From JAKPRU01 sp029568995 (GTDB lineage Bacteria > Hinthialibacterota > Hinthialibacteria > Hinthialibacterales > JAKPRU01), in the NCBI GenBank assembly GCA_035430965.1, contig DAOMHQ010000143.1, positions 1-14,018 on the forward strand: 14,018 bases of DNA, read 5' to 3'. A program made the translations under genes and the position numbers. Of this stretch, positions 1-6,718 are shown one piece after another; position 1 is the stretch's first letter, and each line of letters opens with the position of its first letter. The notes beneath the pieces are model-generated. The model saw only the letters and a program-made list of their open reading frames with translations. It did no database searches and was not told where the DNA came from.

Positions 1-28
1 CCGCCGGAGTGCCGCTCGCGATGACGGG
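1..28 (+). repeat. Dispersed repeat family A, partial copy cut by window edge
   Basis: Positions 14-28 (GCTCGCGATGACGGG) match 15 of 15 bases of the 3' part of the copy at 11852-11903. Extending back to position 1 gives about 24 of 28 matches. The copy is cut by the start of the window. Together with 54-105 it shows two tandem-like copies downstream of the large propeller gene. Confidence 0.55.
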
Positions 29-53
29 TCGGCGGCGGCCCCGGTGGGCCATG

Positions 54-105
54 CTTTCTTTTTCCAATCACCGGCCCCGCTGGAGGGAGGCTCGCAATGA
101 CGGGA
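54..105 (+). repeat. Dispersed repeat family A, full copy
   Basis: This 52-nt segment aligns without gaps to 11852-11903 with 48 of 52 identical bases. The shared core includes CAATCACCGGC and GGAGGGAGGCTCGC followed by ATGACGGG. Both copies lie just past the stop codon of a minus-strand gene. The function is unknown. Elements with a GTCATCGCGAGCC-like end are known as dispersed intergenic repeats in several bacterial groups, but assignment to a named family was not possible. The remaining bases 106-134 show nothing recognisable apart from two direct copies of GCGTTGC around 121-153. Confidence 0.75.
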
Positions 106-134
106 CTCTGTAAAGCCAATTGCGTTGCACAACA

Positions 135-3100
135 CTAAAAACTGCGTTGCGCGTGTGTCAGGTCGATCGGTTTGTTATTGGTATCGGTGATCCGGGCGCT
201 TAAAGCCCAGGCCGACCCCATCTGCGTGATTTTCATCAGGATCTTGTTGACGCCTTTCTTGCCCATCACTTCCCTGGTGTCCTGGTCGGGATGCCACCCT
301 CTTCCGGCATCGAAACGGGAGACCTCCTCCCCGTTGAACCAGGCCTTGTATCCATCGTTGCTGCTCATCTTCAAGAAATATTTCTGGTCATTCGGAAGTT
401 CCACTTCCGCATACCCGTACGCTGCCAGATTTTCATCCGTTCCATAGACACTGGCGAGATCCACCATCCCATCGGGATGGACCGTGAAGTAGTTTCTCCA
501 TTTCAGCGTTCGTCCATCGATGGTGTAGGTTTTATTGATATCGACATTGGGTTCATCCACAAAGACCTTGTCGACGTTGTTCCGGCCGTAATCCCACGGC
601 ACAGGCCCGATGATTTTCCAGCGGGTTACACAACCATTTGCCTCGGCGATTTCCCCCGGCTTGCCGCCAAGTTTTTCTATGTGCCCAATAAGCAGATCCC
701 TACCGTCCAACGTATTGACTCGCTTGAGGGATTCGTTCAGCAGTGCGATGGCTTTTTCGCGGCCTTCGGTGCCCTTTTGAGCGATCCTGGCGACAGAGTC
801 CAGATATCCTTTGAGGGCATTATCCCCGGCAATGCAGGTAAGCGAGCCGTTCTCATGCACGGCAATCACACGTCCGTCACGGTCCACCAGCAAGCCGCCT
901 GCGATAGCGGGGGAAGCGAGCTGGCTCTGCCAGACGACAGTCCCATCCTCCGGGCTGAATGCGGCCACTGTGGAAACCGTCACCAGCTGGCGCGGCAGCA
1001 GGGCATCATAAATAGAAAGCACGACATTGGGCGCCATCACGGTAGCGATGGTATCGGTCTCCTGCGGAGTGACCGCCCGCCACAGCGGTTCGGGGGGCGT
1101 CTTCCGGTCTCCCTGGCCTAAGTATTGTTCGAGGCTGTCTGCGGAATAGCAGGCCAGTTTTGTGTGCAGGCCATCGACGAAAGCCATGTGTTGATCGTTC
1201 CAGGCCGGCGGGATCTTGCCGTTGGCAACAATTGATGCATGTCCGAAGTCTTTACCGGCCCCAATGGCATGCCCGTCGAATCTGCCCGGATTGACCACAT
1301 TTTCCGAAGCGGAGTACCGAAGCCTTCCGCCCAGGATGATGAACTTGTCGCGAAATATCCCGATTTCCTCGCCGCGATTGGCGTTCATGTCCGGCGAACC
1401 GTTGCCGGCGCCTTTGCCGAGGTACTCGCCGGTTTTGATGTCATAGACAGCAGGCGAGATGACATTCCCGCCCGGCATCCAGAGCCGTCCGCCTGCCGAA
1501 GCAAGTATTCCCTGGGCGGAGACGCCTTTGCGGAGTTCCTTGTCCAGATGGCCGCTGGAATGATTCTGCCAGATGATCTCGCCGGTGACAGCATCCAGTG
1601 CATAAAGATATGTGCCGTCATAATCGATGATGCCTGCAGCGGCATAGACAACACCGTCCTCCACGAGGATTCCGCTGTTGACCGGCCAGGTGGAGCAGAG
1701 CGATCCATAGACCATGATGCGCCGCTCGACCGGCGCTGCCCGGAATCGCCACAACAGGCGTCCCGTCGCCGCCTCCAGGGCATAAATGTATCCGTCTCCG
1801 GAACCGATATAGGCCCGACCGTTCCAGAGAGTCGGCGGTTGAGTTACGGGGCCGCCGGTCAAATACGTCCAGACCATTGTACCCGTGGCGGCATCCAACG
1901 CACGGACTTTCCCATCATCGCCGCCCAGGAAGATCAGCCCCCCCGCCGCCGTCGCGGTTGTAGGGCTGAATTGCCTGCCTGGAACAAACTCCCAAATCTT
2001 ACTGATTTGTTCAGCGACGGCTACTTTTGTGGAGGCGCTGTGGTCATTGTTCCCACGATAGACACTCCAGTCGTTGTCATCAATATCGAAATCGGCCACA
2101 CGGGAGAGGTCCCCGCTTCCGATCTCCAGCCGGTCCGATTCCGTTGCCTTGACATCAAACTTAAAATCGCCCGATGAGCATAAAGCCACTCGGCCCATGA
2201 GGGACAAGTTGCAGTCGCACGCCCATGGCCCCAGATACAGCAGGCCGTTCGCTCCGATCACCCCGTCATTACACGACGGTCGAAACGCGGCGTTGTAAAA
2301 GATCTTGTTGAGATTGCGATCATACCGGGTAAGTCCTTCCGGCATTCCACGGACAAAGAACGAATCGGGAGTGGAGGTCAGCCGCGCACAGGAGCGCTTG
2401 GCGAAACCCAGATCCTTGATGGTCTCACCGGTCAGCGGATTAACCACCAGGGTGCTGCCCTCCGGCCCGATTCCCACCAGAAGCTGGCCGTCCGCATAAA
2501 GAGTATTGGGATTGCTGGAGGTCTTCTTTCTATGCCACATCAGGGAGCCGTCTTTCGTCGATACGGCCACCACATTCATCAGGGTCTGGCCCTGATAATA
2601 CAGAGCATCGGGGGTGTAAATACACATGCAGGTGGTTTTGAATCCGGGTGTGGAGCTCAGCCCGCGCCCTTCCTCTTCGATCAAGGTGCGGAGCTGCGGA
2701 TCTTCGTTCGTCCAAAGCAGTTCGCCATTCTTCGCATCGAGACATCCGATCCGGGAGTCCGGTCCGTAGAAGAACAGATGCCCGCCCCCCATGGTCATGG
2801 CGCGGGAGTCCATCGGCTGTTCTTCCGTGTGTGTCCACAGCACTTTCTTTCCGTGGATATCGTACGCCACCAGGGTTTCGCCGAATCCCCAGGGAACCCT
2901 TTTCTCATAATAGCCCTGGCTCAGTTCCCCCCAGCTCCAGTGGGTATAGGTACTACGAACGATCGTGGTCTCGGCAGGATCTTTCTCTTTTCCGGCCAGC
3001 GCGTAGAGAATACCGTCCTGAAGAACGATCCATTTCCACTCGCCGTTCGCCTCTGCGATGGAGATGCGATCCACTTCCTCGCCGGTTTGCGCGTCAAGTA

Positions 3101-4034
3101 CCAGGCAACCGGTTCCGGTGGGATCGATCAAGTAGAACTTGTCGTCCGTTGCGACAAACGCCGACCGATGGGCCAGGTATCCATCCGGCAGTTTGCGTCT
3201 CCAGAGGAGTGCCCCGTTGTACCCATTCTCGGCAAGGAGGGTGTTGAGCCAGAGTTCTTCGCGTTGATGGTGGGCGATATGACCCATGGCAATGAAGACC
3301 CGCCCGCCTGCAGCGGTGGTAATCGCGGGCATGGCAATGTAGTAGGGTTTGCCGAACCATTGGGTTATATACGGCGCTTTGATCACGGCGTCCGTAGAGG
3401 CGGGATTATTATCCGGGCCGTGTTCCCAATGGCTCCAATCGTCCACACCCTCCAGGGGCGGTTTGTGGATCATAAACAAAGTCCGATCCGCGTCTTTCGC
3501 CTCGGAGGCATTATCAATCCCCGCTTCCTTCAGCCAGTTCTTCAGTTCCTTCGAGGAAAGGCCCTCCTTAGGGCCGCCCAGGACAGCGGTTCCCTCCGGG
3601 CAAAGCACACGAAGAATCTCCTTCGGGCAGACCTCTTTGAGGTCGCCATCGCGGAGATTGATCGCGAGGGCCAGATCGATCATATTGTCGGCATACGGCA
3701 GGGGCTTGAACGATCCCTTTTCGGCGAGGACCTGGGTTCCGAAAAGTCCTTCCGCGTCGATGATCTTCTGGACAGCATCCACCGCCGACTGTCGGGGATC
3801 CTGCACGTGAACCAGGAAACTCGCGACATGGGCCATCTCCACCGCCAGGTTGCCGTCATCGCATCCAAGGATGGCGCAGATTCCCGTATTCTTGCCGGAT
3901 GTCTGAATAAGAGACTGAGCAAGATCGCCCGGGGTCATGGCGGAATACGCTTTGAACGGAACGATCAGCGCCAGTGCCAGTGCGCAAAGCAGAATCCATC
4001 TTGCGGGAAAGCCGGTAGCCCTGTCCTGTTTCAT
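135..4034 (-). CDS. Exported methyltransferase-like / PQQ-type beta-propeller fusion protein with C-terminal jelly-roll-like module
   Basis: A 1299-residue exported protein. The start at 4034 is chosen because CAGGAG lies six bases upstream and a signal peptide follows directly (hydrophobic WILLCALALALIV, likely cleavage after AYSA near residue 32). A longer reading to 4121 would run through the predicted promoter. Residues ~45-190 resemble a class I SAM methyltransferase: a glycine/acidic loop near 51-62 (ILGCDDGNLA), a LPYADNMIDL stretch (112-121) and EILRVLCPEG (139-148). Two propeller blocks follow, the first from DDWSHWEHGPD (~199), the second from DWSVYRGNND (~655), with PQQ-type blades LDAATGTMVW (~711), LEAATGRLLW (~752) and LDAVTGEIIW (~812). 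A helical linker (~1075-1134) leads to a beta-rich end (~1135-1299) containing NDGYKAWFNGEEV, like PA14/jelly-roll modules. Substrate and cofactor are not determinable. The methyltransferase fold may be only structural outside the cytoplasm. Confidence 0.88.
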   Translation of the reverse strand: MKQDRATGFPARWILLCALALALIVPFKAYSAMTPGDLAQSLIQTSGKNTGICAILGCDDGNLAVEMAHVASFLVHVQDPRQSAVDAVQKIIDAEGLFGTQVLAEKGSFKPLPYADNMIDLALAINLRDGDLKEVCPKEILRVLCPEGTAVLGGPKEGLSSKELKNWLKEAGIDNASEAKDADRTLFMIHKPPLEGVDDWSHWEHGPDNNPASTDAVIKAPYITQWFGKPYYIAMPAITTAAGGRVFIAMGHIAHHQREELWLNTLLAENGYNGALLWRRKLPDGYLAHRSAFVATDDKFYLIDPTGTGCLVLDAQTGEEVDRISIAEANGEWKWIVLQDGILYALAGKEKDPAETTIVRSTYTHWSWGELSQGYYEKRVPWGFGETLVAYDIHGKKVLWTHTEEQPMDSRAMTMGGGHLFFYGPDSRIGCLDAKNGELLWTNEDPQLRTLIEEEGRGLSSTPGFKTTCMCIYTPDALYYQGQTLMNVVAVSTKDGSLMWHRKKTSSNPNTLYADGQLLVGIGPEGSTLVVNPLTGETIKDLGFAKRSCARLTSTPDSFFVRGMPEGLTRYDRNLNKIFYNAAFRPSCNDGVIGANGLLYLGPWACDCNLSLMGRVALCSSGDFKFDVKATESDRLEIGSGDLSRVADFDIDDNDWSVYRGNNDHSASTKVAVAEQISKIWEFVPGRQFSPTTATAAGGLIFLGGDDGKVRALDAATGTMVWTYLTGGPVTQPPTLWNGRAYIGSGDGYIYALEAATGRLLWRFRAAPVERRIMVYGSLCSTWPVNSGILVEDGVVYAAAGIIDYDGTYLYALDAVTGEIIWQNHSSGHLDKELRKGVSAQGILASAGGRLWMPGGNVISPAVYDIKTGEYLGKGAGNGSPDMNANRGEEIGIFRDKFIILGGRLRYSASENVVNPGRFDGHAIGAGKDFGHASIVANGKIPPAWNDQHMAFVDGLHTKLACYSADSLEQYLGQGDRKTPPEPLWRAVTPQETDTIATVMAPNVVLSIYDALLPRQLVTVSTVAAFSPEDGTVVWQSQLASPAIAGGLLVDRDGRVIAVHENGSLTCIAGDNALKGYLDSVARIAQKGTEGREKAIALLNESLKRVNTLDGRDLLIGHIEKLGGKPGEIAEANGCVTRWKIIGPVPWDYGRNNVDKVFVDEPNVDINKTYTIDGRTLKWRNYFTVHPDGMVDLASVYGTDENLAAYGYAEVELPNDQKYFLKMSSNDGYKAWFNGEEVSRFDAGRGWHPDQDTREVMGKKGVNKILMKITQMGSAWALSARITDTNNKPIDLTHAQRSF

Positions 4035-4085
4035 GGCAATCTCCTGTGACTTTTGTACGATGAATACAGAGTGAGTCGACGCGGT

Positions 4086-4114
4086 AGTGTAGTCCACGCC
4101 ATTCCAGGAGTCAA
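4086..4114 (-). promoter_or_regulatory. Sigma70-type promoter for the propeller-fusion gene
   Basis: On the minus strand, TTGACT (4109-4114) and TACACT (4086-4091) are separated by exactly 17 nt. The -35 box matches 5 of 6 and the -10 box 4 of 6 consensus bases. Predicted transcription start is near 4079, about 45 nt before the chosen start codon. It sits inside the 105-nt gap after cimA, so the propeller gene can be expressed independently of the attenuated cimA transcript. Confidence 0.6.
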
Positions 4115-4139
4115 CGAGCAAAATGCCTGATTTCGCGGG

Positions 4140-5714
4140 TCAGGAACTTTTTAATTCGTCGAGAAGGAGACGATAGTCGATGCTGTCCGTGAGGGCTTCC
4201 CAGGAGGCTTCGATGATGTTCTCCGAGACCCCCATGGTGATCCAATCCCGTTCGCCATCGCCGGACTCGATCAGGACCCGGATTTTGGCGGCGGTTCCCG
4301 CCTGGGAATTGACGATGCGCACCTTGTAATCGTGCAGGCGGACTCTGGACAGCTGCGGATACTTGTGAGTGAGGGCTTTGCGAAGTGCGGTATCCAGCGC
4401 ATTCACCGGACCGTCCCCATCGGATACCTCATAGAGCACCTCGCCGTTGACCCGCACCCGAACGGTGGCCTCGGTCCAGAGATTGCCCGCGGCAGTGTCC
4501 TCGACAGTGACGCGGTAACTGATCGTTTCGAAGAACTTGCGATGCTGACCGAGTTCCCGCCGGATCAGCAGTTCCAGAGAGCCATCCGCCGCCTCGAAGA
4601 AATACCCCTGATTCTCCATTTCTTTGATTCGTTGGACAATTCTTGATCCCTCGCGGCTCTTTTCGAGATCGATTCCCATCAACCTTGCCTGGTGGATGAT
4701 GTTGGACTGGCCGGAGAGTTCCGAAACAAGAATACGCTGCTGGTTGCCGACCAGTTTGGGATCGACATGCTCATAGGTGCGGCTTTCGCGCTGAACCGCA
4801 CTGACATGAATACCGCCCTTGTGGGCGAAGGCGGACATGCCGACGAACGGACGTTCTTCACGGCGGGGAAGGTTGGCCAATTCCTCGATATACCGCGAAA
4901 GGCCGGTCAGATTGGGCAATTCCCCCTCTCGAATGGCTTCATAACCCAGTTTGAGCACCAAGTTGGGAATCACGGCGCACAGATCGGCATTGCCACATCG
5001 TTCGCCGTATCCGTTCATGGTCCCTTGAACATGGGTCACACCGTTCTGAACGGCGACAAGACTGTTGGCCACCGCCAGTCCTCCGTCGTTATGGCAATGA
5101 ATGCCAAGAGGGACCGAACAGACCTGTGCGGCCTCGCGGGTGTATTGCGCGATTTCGTGGGGAAGCGATCCGCCGTTTGTGTCGCACAGAACGATGCGGT
5201 CTGCGCCTGCCTCTTCCGCTGCTTTGATGGTCTTGAGTGCATATTCGAGATTGCCTTTGCAGCCGTCAAAGTAATGCTCGGCATCGTAAATGACCATGCG
5301 CCCGTTGCTCTTCAGAAAAGCCACGGAATCTCGAATCATCTCCAGGTTCGTATCGAGATCCACCTGCAAGGCGGTGGTGACATGAAGGTCCCAGGTCTTG
5401 CCGAAGATCGTCACCACTTCGGTTCCCGATTCGATCATCTTAAGAAGGTTGGGGTCCTGGTCGGCGGGGTATTTCGCATGTCGCGTACTTCCGAACGCGG
5501 TGATTTTGGCATGACTGAGTTTGACATTGCGGACGTTCTGGAAGAACTCGACGTCCTTCGGGTTGGAGCCGGGCCACCCGCCCTCAATGAAGTCGATACC
5601 GAACTCATCCAGCCGGACGGCAACCCGAATCTTATCCTCGGCGGAAAGATTTACCCCCTCGCCCTGTGTTCCATCGCGTAATGTTGTATCGAAGATTTCG
5701 ACCCGTTGACCCAT
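4140..5714 (-). CDS. cimA: Citramalate synthase
   Basis: Condenses pyruvate and acetyl-CoA to (R)-citramalate, the entry to the threonine-independent route to isoleucine; cytoplasmic. The product is 524 residues, as expected for the long citramalate synthase family. The start at 5714 has GGAGG eight bases upstream, and the protein begins at the catalytic barrel (VEIFDTTLRDGTQGEGV, with D9, R13 and D14). Further signatures are YDAEHYFDG (143-151), metal-ligand HCHND (206-210) and GTMNGYGERCGNADL (231-245); the last ~130 residues match the LeuA-type allosteric dimer domain that usually senses isoleucine. YDAEHYFDG and the length favour citramalate synthase over 2-isopropylmalate or homocitrate synthase. 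No other ilv or leu gene is adjacent. Expression is probably controlled by the leader attenuator at 5775-5902. Confidence 0.93.
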   Translation of the reverse strand: MGQRVEIFDTTLRDGTQGEGVNLSAEDKIRVAVRLDEFGIDFIEGGWPGSNPKDVEFFQNVRNVKLSHAKITAFGSTRHAKYPADQDPNLLKMIESGTEVVTIFGKTWDLHVTTALQVDLDTNLEMIRDSVAFLKSNGRMVIYDAEHYFDGCKGNLEYALKTIKAAEEAGADRIVLCDTNGGSLPHEIAQYTREAAQVCSVPLGIHCHNDGGLAVANSLVAVQNGVTHVQGTMNGYGERCGNADLCAVIPNLVLKLGYEAIREGELPNLTGLSRYIEELANLPRREERPFVGMSAFAHKGGIHVSAVQRESRTYEHVDPKLVGNQQRILVSELSGQSNIIHQARLMGIDLEKSREGSRIVQRIKEMENQGYFFEAADGSLELLIRRELGQHRKFFETISYRVTVEDTAAGNLWTEATVRVRVNGEVLYEVSDGDGPVNALDTALRKALTHKYPQLSRVRLHDYKVRIVNSQAGTAAKIRVLIESGDGERDWITMGVSENIIEASWEALTDSIDYRLLLDELKSS

Positions 5715-5774
5715 TGTATTAACCTCCATGTGATCTATGGGACGCCTTGTGGTACCGACCGCGTTCCCGGATAC

Positions 5775-5814
5775 AAAAAAACCGCCCGAAGGTTCTGTAC
5801 TCTTCGGGCGGTTT
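5775..5814 (-). terminator. Rho-independent terminator in the cimA leader (attenuator terminator)
   Basis: On the minus strand, AAACCGCCCGAAG (5814-5802) and its perfect complement (5791-5779) form a 13-bp stem around a 10-nt loop, followed by a run of seven T (5781-5775, the first three paired). It lies 60 nt upstream of the cimA start and after the leader-peptide stop, so it would end transcription before cimA. The position between leader peptide and structural gene makes it an attenuator rather than the end of an upstream gene, since no minus-strand gene precedes it before metE. Confidence 0.92.
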
Positions 5815-5861
5815 ACCTGTCCTATGCCAGAGATCGTCACGGCATCGGACCAGGACCGCCC
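5806..5861 (-). promoter_or_regulatory. cimA: Antiterminator hairpin of the cimA attenuator
   Basis: Read on the minus strand, GGGCGGT (5861-5855) pairs perfectly with ACCGCCC (5812-5806), which is the ascending arm of the terminator. Directly inside, CCT, GTCC and ATGCC (5854-5841) pair with GGCAT, GGAC and AGG (5828-5816). Total is about 19 bp, interrupted by one bulged G (5851), one G-A mismatch (5846/5823) and a three-base bulge (5815-5813). The leader stop codon lies in the apical loop. Forming this stem and the terminator are mutually exclusive. Pairing was worked out by hand; no folding energy was computed. Confidence 0.75.
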
Positions 5862-5902
5862 TGGCCGATAATAATGCCGATGATCTCTATGATGTGTGTC
5901 AT
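5837..5902 (-). CDS. Isoleucine-rich leader peptide of cimA
   Basis: A 21-codon reading frame, ATG at 5902 and TGA at 5839-5837. It starts MTHIIEIIGIII and ends GQGGPGPMP; seven of 21 codons are isoleucine (ATC, ATA and ATT all used), clustered at codons 4-12. It begins about 20 nt after the predicted transcription start and is followed by antiterminator and terminator structures and then cimA, whose product leads to isoleucine. Known attenuation leaders carry runs of codons for the end-product amino acid, so this is read as a regulatory peptide translated for its effect on RNA folding, not as a functional protein. The ribosome binding site is weak (GAG ten bases upstream). It is too short to be found by ordinary gene callers. 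Confidence 0.85.
   Translation of the reverse strand: MTHIIEIIGIIIGQGGPGPMP
5844..5869 (-). promoter_or_regulatory. cimA: Upstream (pause / anti-antiterminator) hairpin of the cimA attenuator
   Basis: On the minus strand, ATCGGCCAGG (5869-5860) pairs with CCTGG and CCGAT (5854-5850 and 5848-5844) over 10 bp, with a five-base loop and one bulged T (5849). Its first arm overlaps the last isoleucine codon of the leader peptide and its second arm overlaps the antiterminator, so the two cannot form together. This is the position expected for the 1:2 pause or protector hairpin of a ribosome-mediated attenuator. Confidence 0.7.
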
Positions 5903-5930
5903 TGTTCTTTTACTCAATTCCCAATAAAGA

Positions 5931-5959
5931 AATCTATCCAACCTTTCACTGCACGTCAA
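5931..5959 (-). promoter_or_regulatory. cimA: Sigma70-type promoter for the cimA leader transcript
   Basis: On the minus strand, TTGACG (5954-5959, 5 of 6 consensus) and TAGATT (5931-5936, 4 of 6) are separated by 17 nt. The predicted transcription start is near 5924, giving a leader of about 210 nt before cimA that contains the leader peptide and attenuator. The AT-rich heptamer repeat begins 13 nt upstream of the -35 box, at about -49 relative to the start, where an UP element would lie. Confidence 0.65.
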
Positions 5960-5972
5960 GGCAGGGTTGGAC

Positions 5973-6007
5973 AATTAAGAATTGAGAATTAAAAATTAAG
6001 AATTGAA
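5973..6007 (+). repeat. Short AT-rich heptamer tandem array
   Basis: Five in-phase 7-nt units: AATTAAG, AATTGAG, AATTAAA, AATTAAG, AATTGAA (consensus AATTRAR). The rest of the stretch between the cimA promoter and folK (6008-6180) contains only the hairpin and palindromic repeats listed separately. A GC-rich segment at 6008-6060 shows nothing recognisable. Confidence 0.85.
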
Positions 6008-6064
6008 GAAGGAGTGGGGCGAGACAGGCGGACAGGGGCAGGGACGCTTGGCCTGCCCAGAAGG

Positions 6065-6108
6065 ACCCTCACCCCGACCCTCTCCCGGATGGAGAGGGAG
6101 AAGAGGGT
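6065..6108 (+). repeat. Nested GC-rich hairpin repeat
   Basis: CCCTCTCC (6078-6085) pairs perfectly with GGAGAGGG (6091-6098) around a five-base loop, and ACCCTC (6065-6070) pairs with GAGGGT (6103-6108) outside it. No T-tract follows on either strand, so it does not look like an intrinsic terminator. It resembles the REP-like 'CCCTCACCCC...GGAGAGGG' intergenic elements seen in many bacteria; that likeness is from memory. Confidence 0.6.
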
Positions 6109-6130
6109 GGCACGGGCTTCCAGCCTGTGA
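6105..6130 (+). repeat. Dispersed palindromic repeat family B, copy 1
   Basis: 26 nt identical at 25 of 26 positions to the reverse complement of 11692-11717. The core is an imperfect palindrome, CACGGGCT then three bases then AGCCTGTG. It abuts the nested hairpin repeat and ends 50 nt before the folK start. Confidence 0.8.
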
Positions 6131-6180
6131 CGTGGTATCACATCAGGCCAAAGCGGCCAGCGAAGTTACAGGAAACCGGA

Positions 6181-6705
6181 ATGCAATCCGAACGGATCTT
6201 TCTTTCATTGGGATCGAACCTGGGGGATCGAAAGGGATTTCTCTCCGCTGCGATTGCGGAATTGCGGAGAAACCCCGATCTGACGGTGCTGGGCATTTCC
6301 TCCATTTACGAATCCCCTGCCATGTTCATGACGGATGACACGCCGCCGTTTCTGAACGCGGCGGTGGGGATTCGCACTGAGATGGAGCCGCAGGTATTGT
6401 TGGACAGGTTGCAGGAAATCGAGGTCCGGCTCGGCCGGGAGCCTGGTCCACGGATTCGCTACGAGAATCGAGTGATTGATATCGACATTATGCTATGGGG
6501 AGAAAGGGAAATCTCCACGCCCCGTTTGACAATCCCGCATCCAGGAATTGCTGTCCGGCGCTTCTATCTGCAACCGCTGAGCGATCTGGCCCCTGACCTG
6601 ATCCCGCCGGGATTCGACCGGACCGTGTCGGAGCGGGCGGAACAATTGGCGGAACGGCAGCCGTTGAGGCGGATTGCTGTGCCGAAAGATTGGACGGCGT
6701 GTTGA
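6181..6705 (+). CDS. folK: 2-amino-4-hydroxy-6-hydroxymethyldihydropteridine pyrophosphokinase
   Basis: Transfers pyrophosphate from ATP to 6-hydroxymethyl-7,8-dihydropterin in folate biosynthesis; cytoplasmic. The protein is 174 residues, normal for the family. The start at 6181 is preferred over an upstream ATG at 6127 because AGGA lies seven bases before it and the protein then begins at the conserved SLGSNLGDR (9-17). Other signatures: E-x-RLGRE (81-87), R97-x-IDIDIMLWG with D100 and D102 as the expected magnesium ligands, and PHP (119-121) followed by RRFYLQPLSDLAPD. It stands alone, with no folB, folP or pabA neighbour. Its stop codon is 13 nt from the metE stop, so the two genes converge with no visible terminator between them. 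Its upstream region is occupied by dispersed repeats and no clear promoter was found. Confidence 0.94.
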   Translation: MQSERIFLSLGSNLGDRKGFLSAAIAELRRNPDLTVLGISSIYESPAMFMTDDTPPFLNAAVGIRTEMEPQVLLDRLQEIEVRLGREPGPRIRYENRVIDIDIMLWGEREISTPRLTIPHPGIAVRRFYLQPLSDLAPDLIPPGFDRTVSERAEQLAERQPLRRIAVPKDWTAC

Positions 6706-6718
6706 AGGAACTTGAGCA

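Noticed and set aside
2532..4049. 505-codon plus-strand open frame opposite the propeller gene
   Set aside because: It lies wholly antisense to a gene with clear domains, signal peptide and promoter. Its translation shows no recognisable domain, and long antisense frames are common in GC-rich coding DNA.
4692..5681. 329-codon plus-strand frame opposite cimA
   Set aside because: Antisense to an unmistakable citramalate synthase and without protein-like motifs.
5705..5927. T-box leader upstream of cimA
   Set aside because: No T-box (antiterminator bulge) sequence or specifier loop is apparent; the Ile-rich reading frame and overlapping hairpins fit ribosome-mediated attenuation better.
6706..6718. 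Bidirectional terminator between folK and metE
   Set aside because: Only 13 nt separate the stop codons and no inverted repeat with a T-tract is present there.
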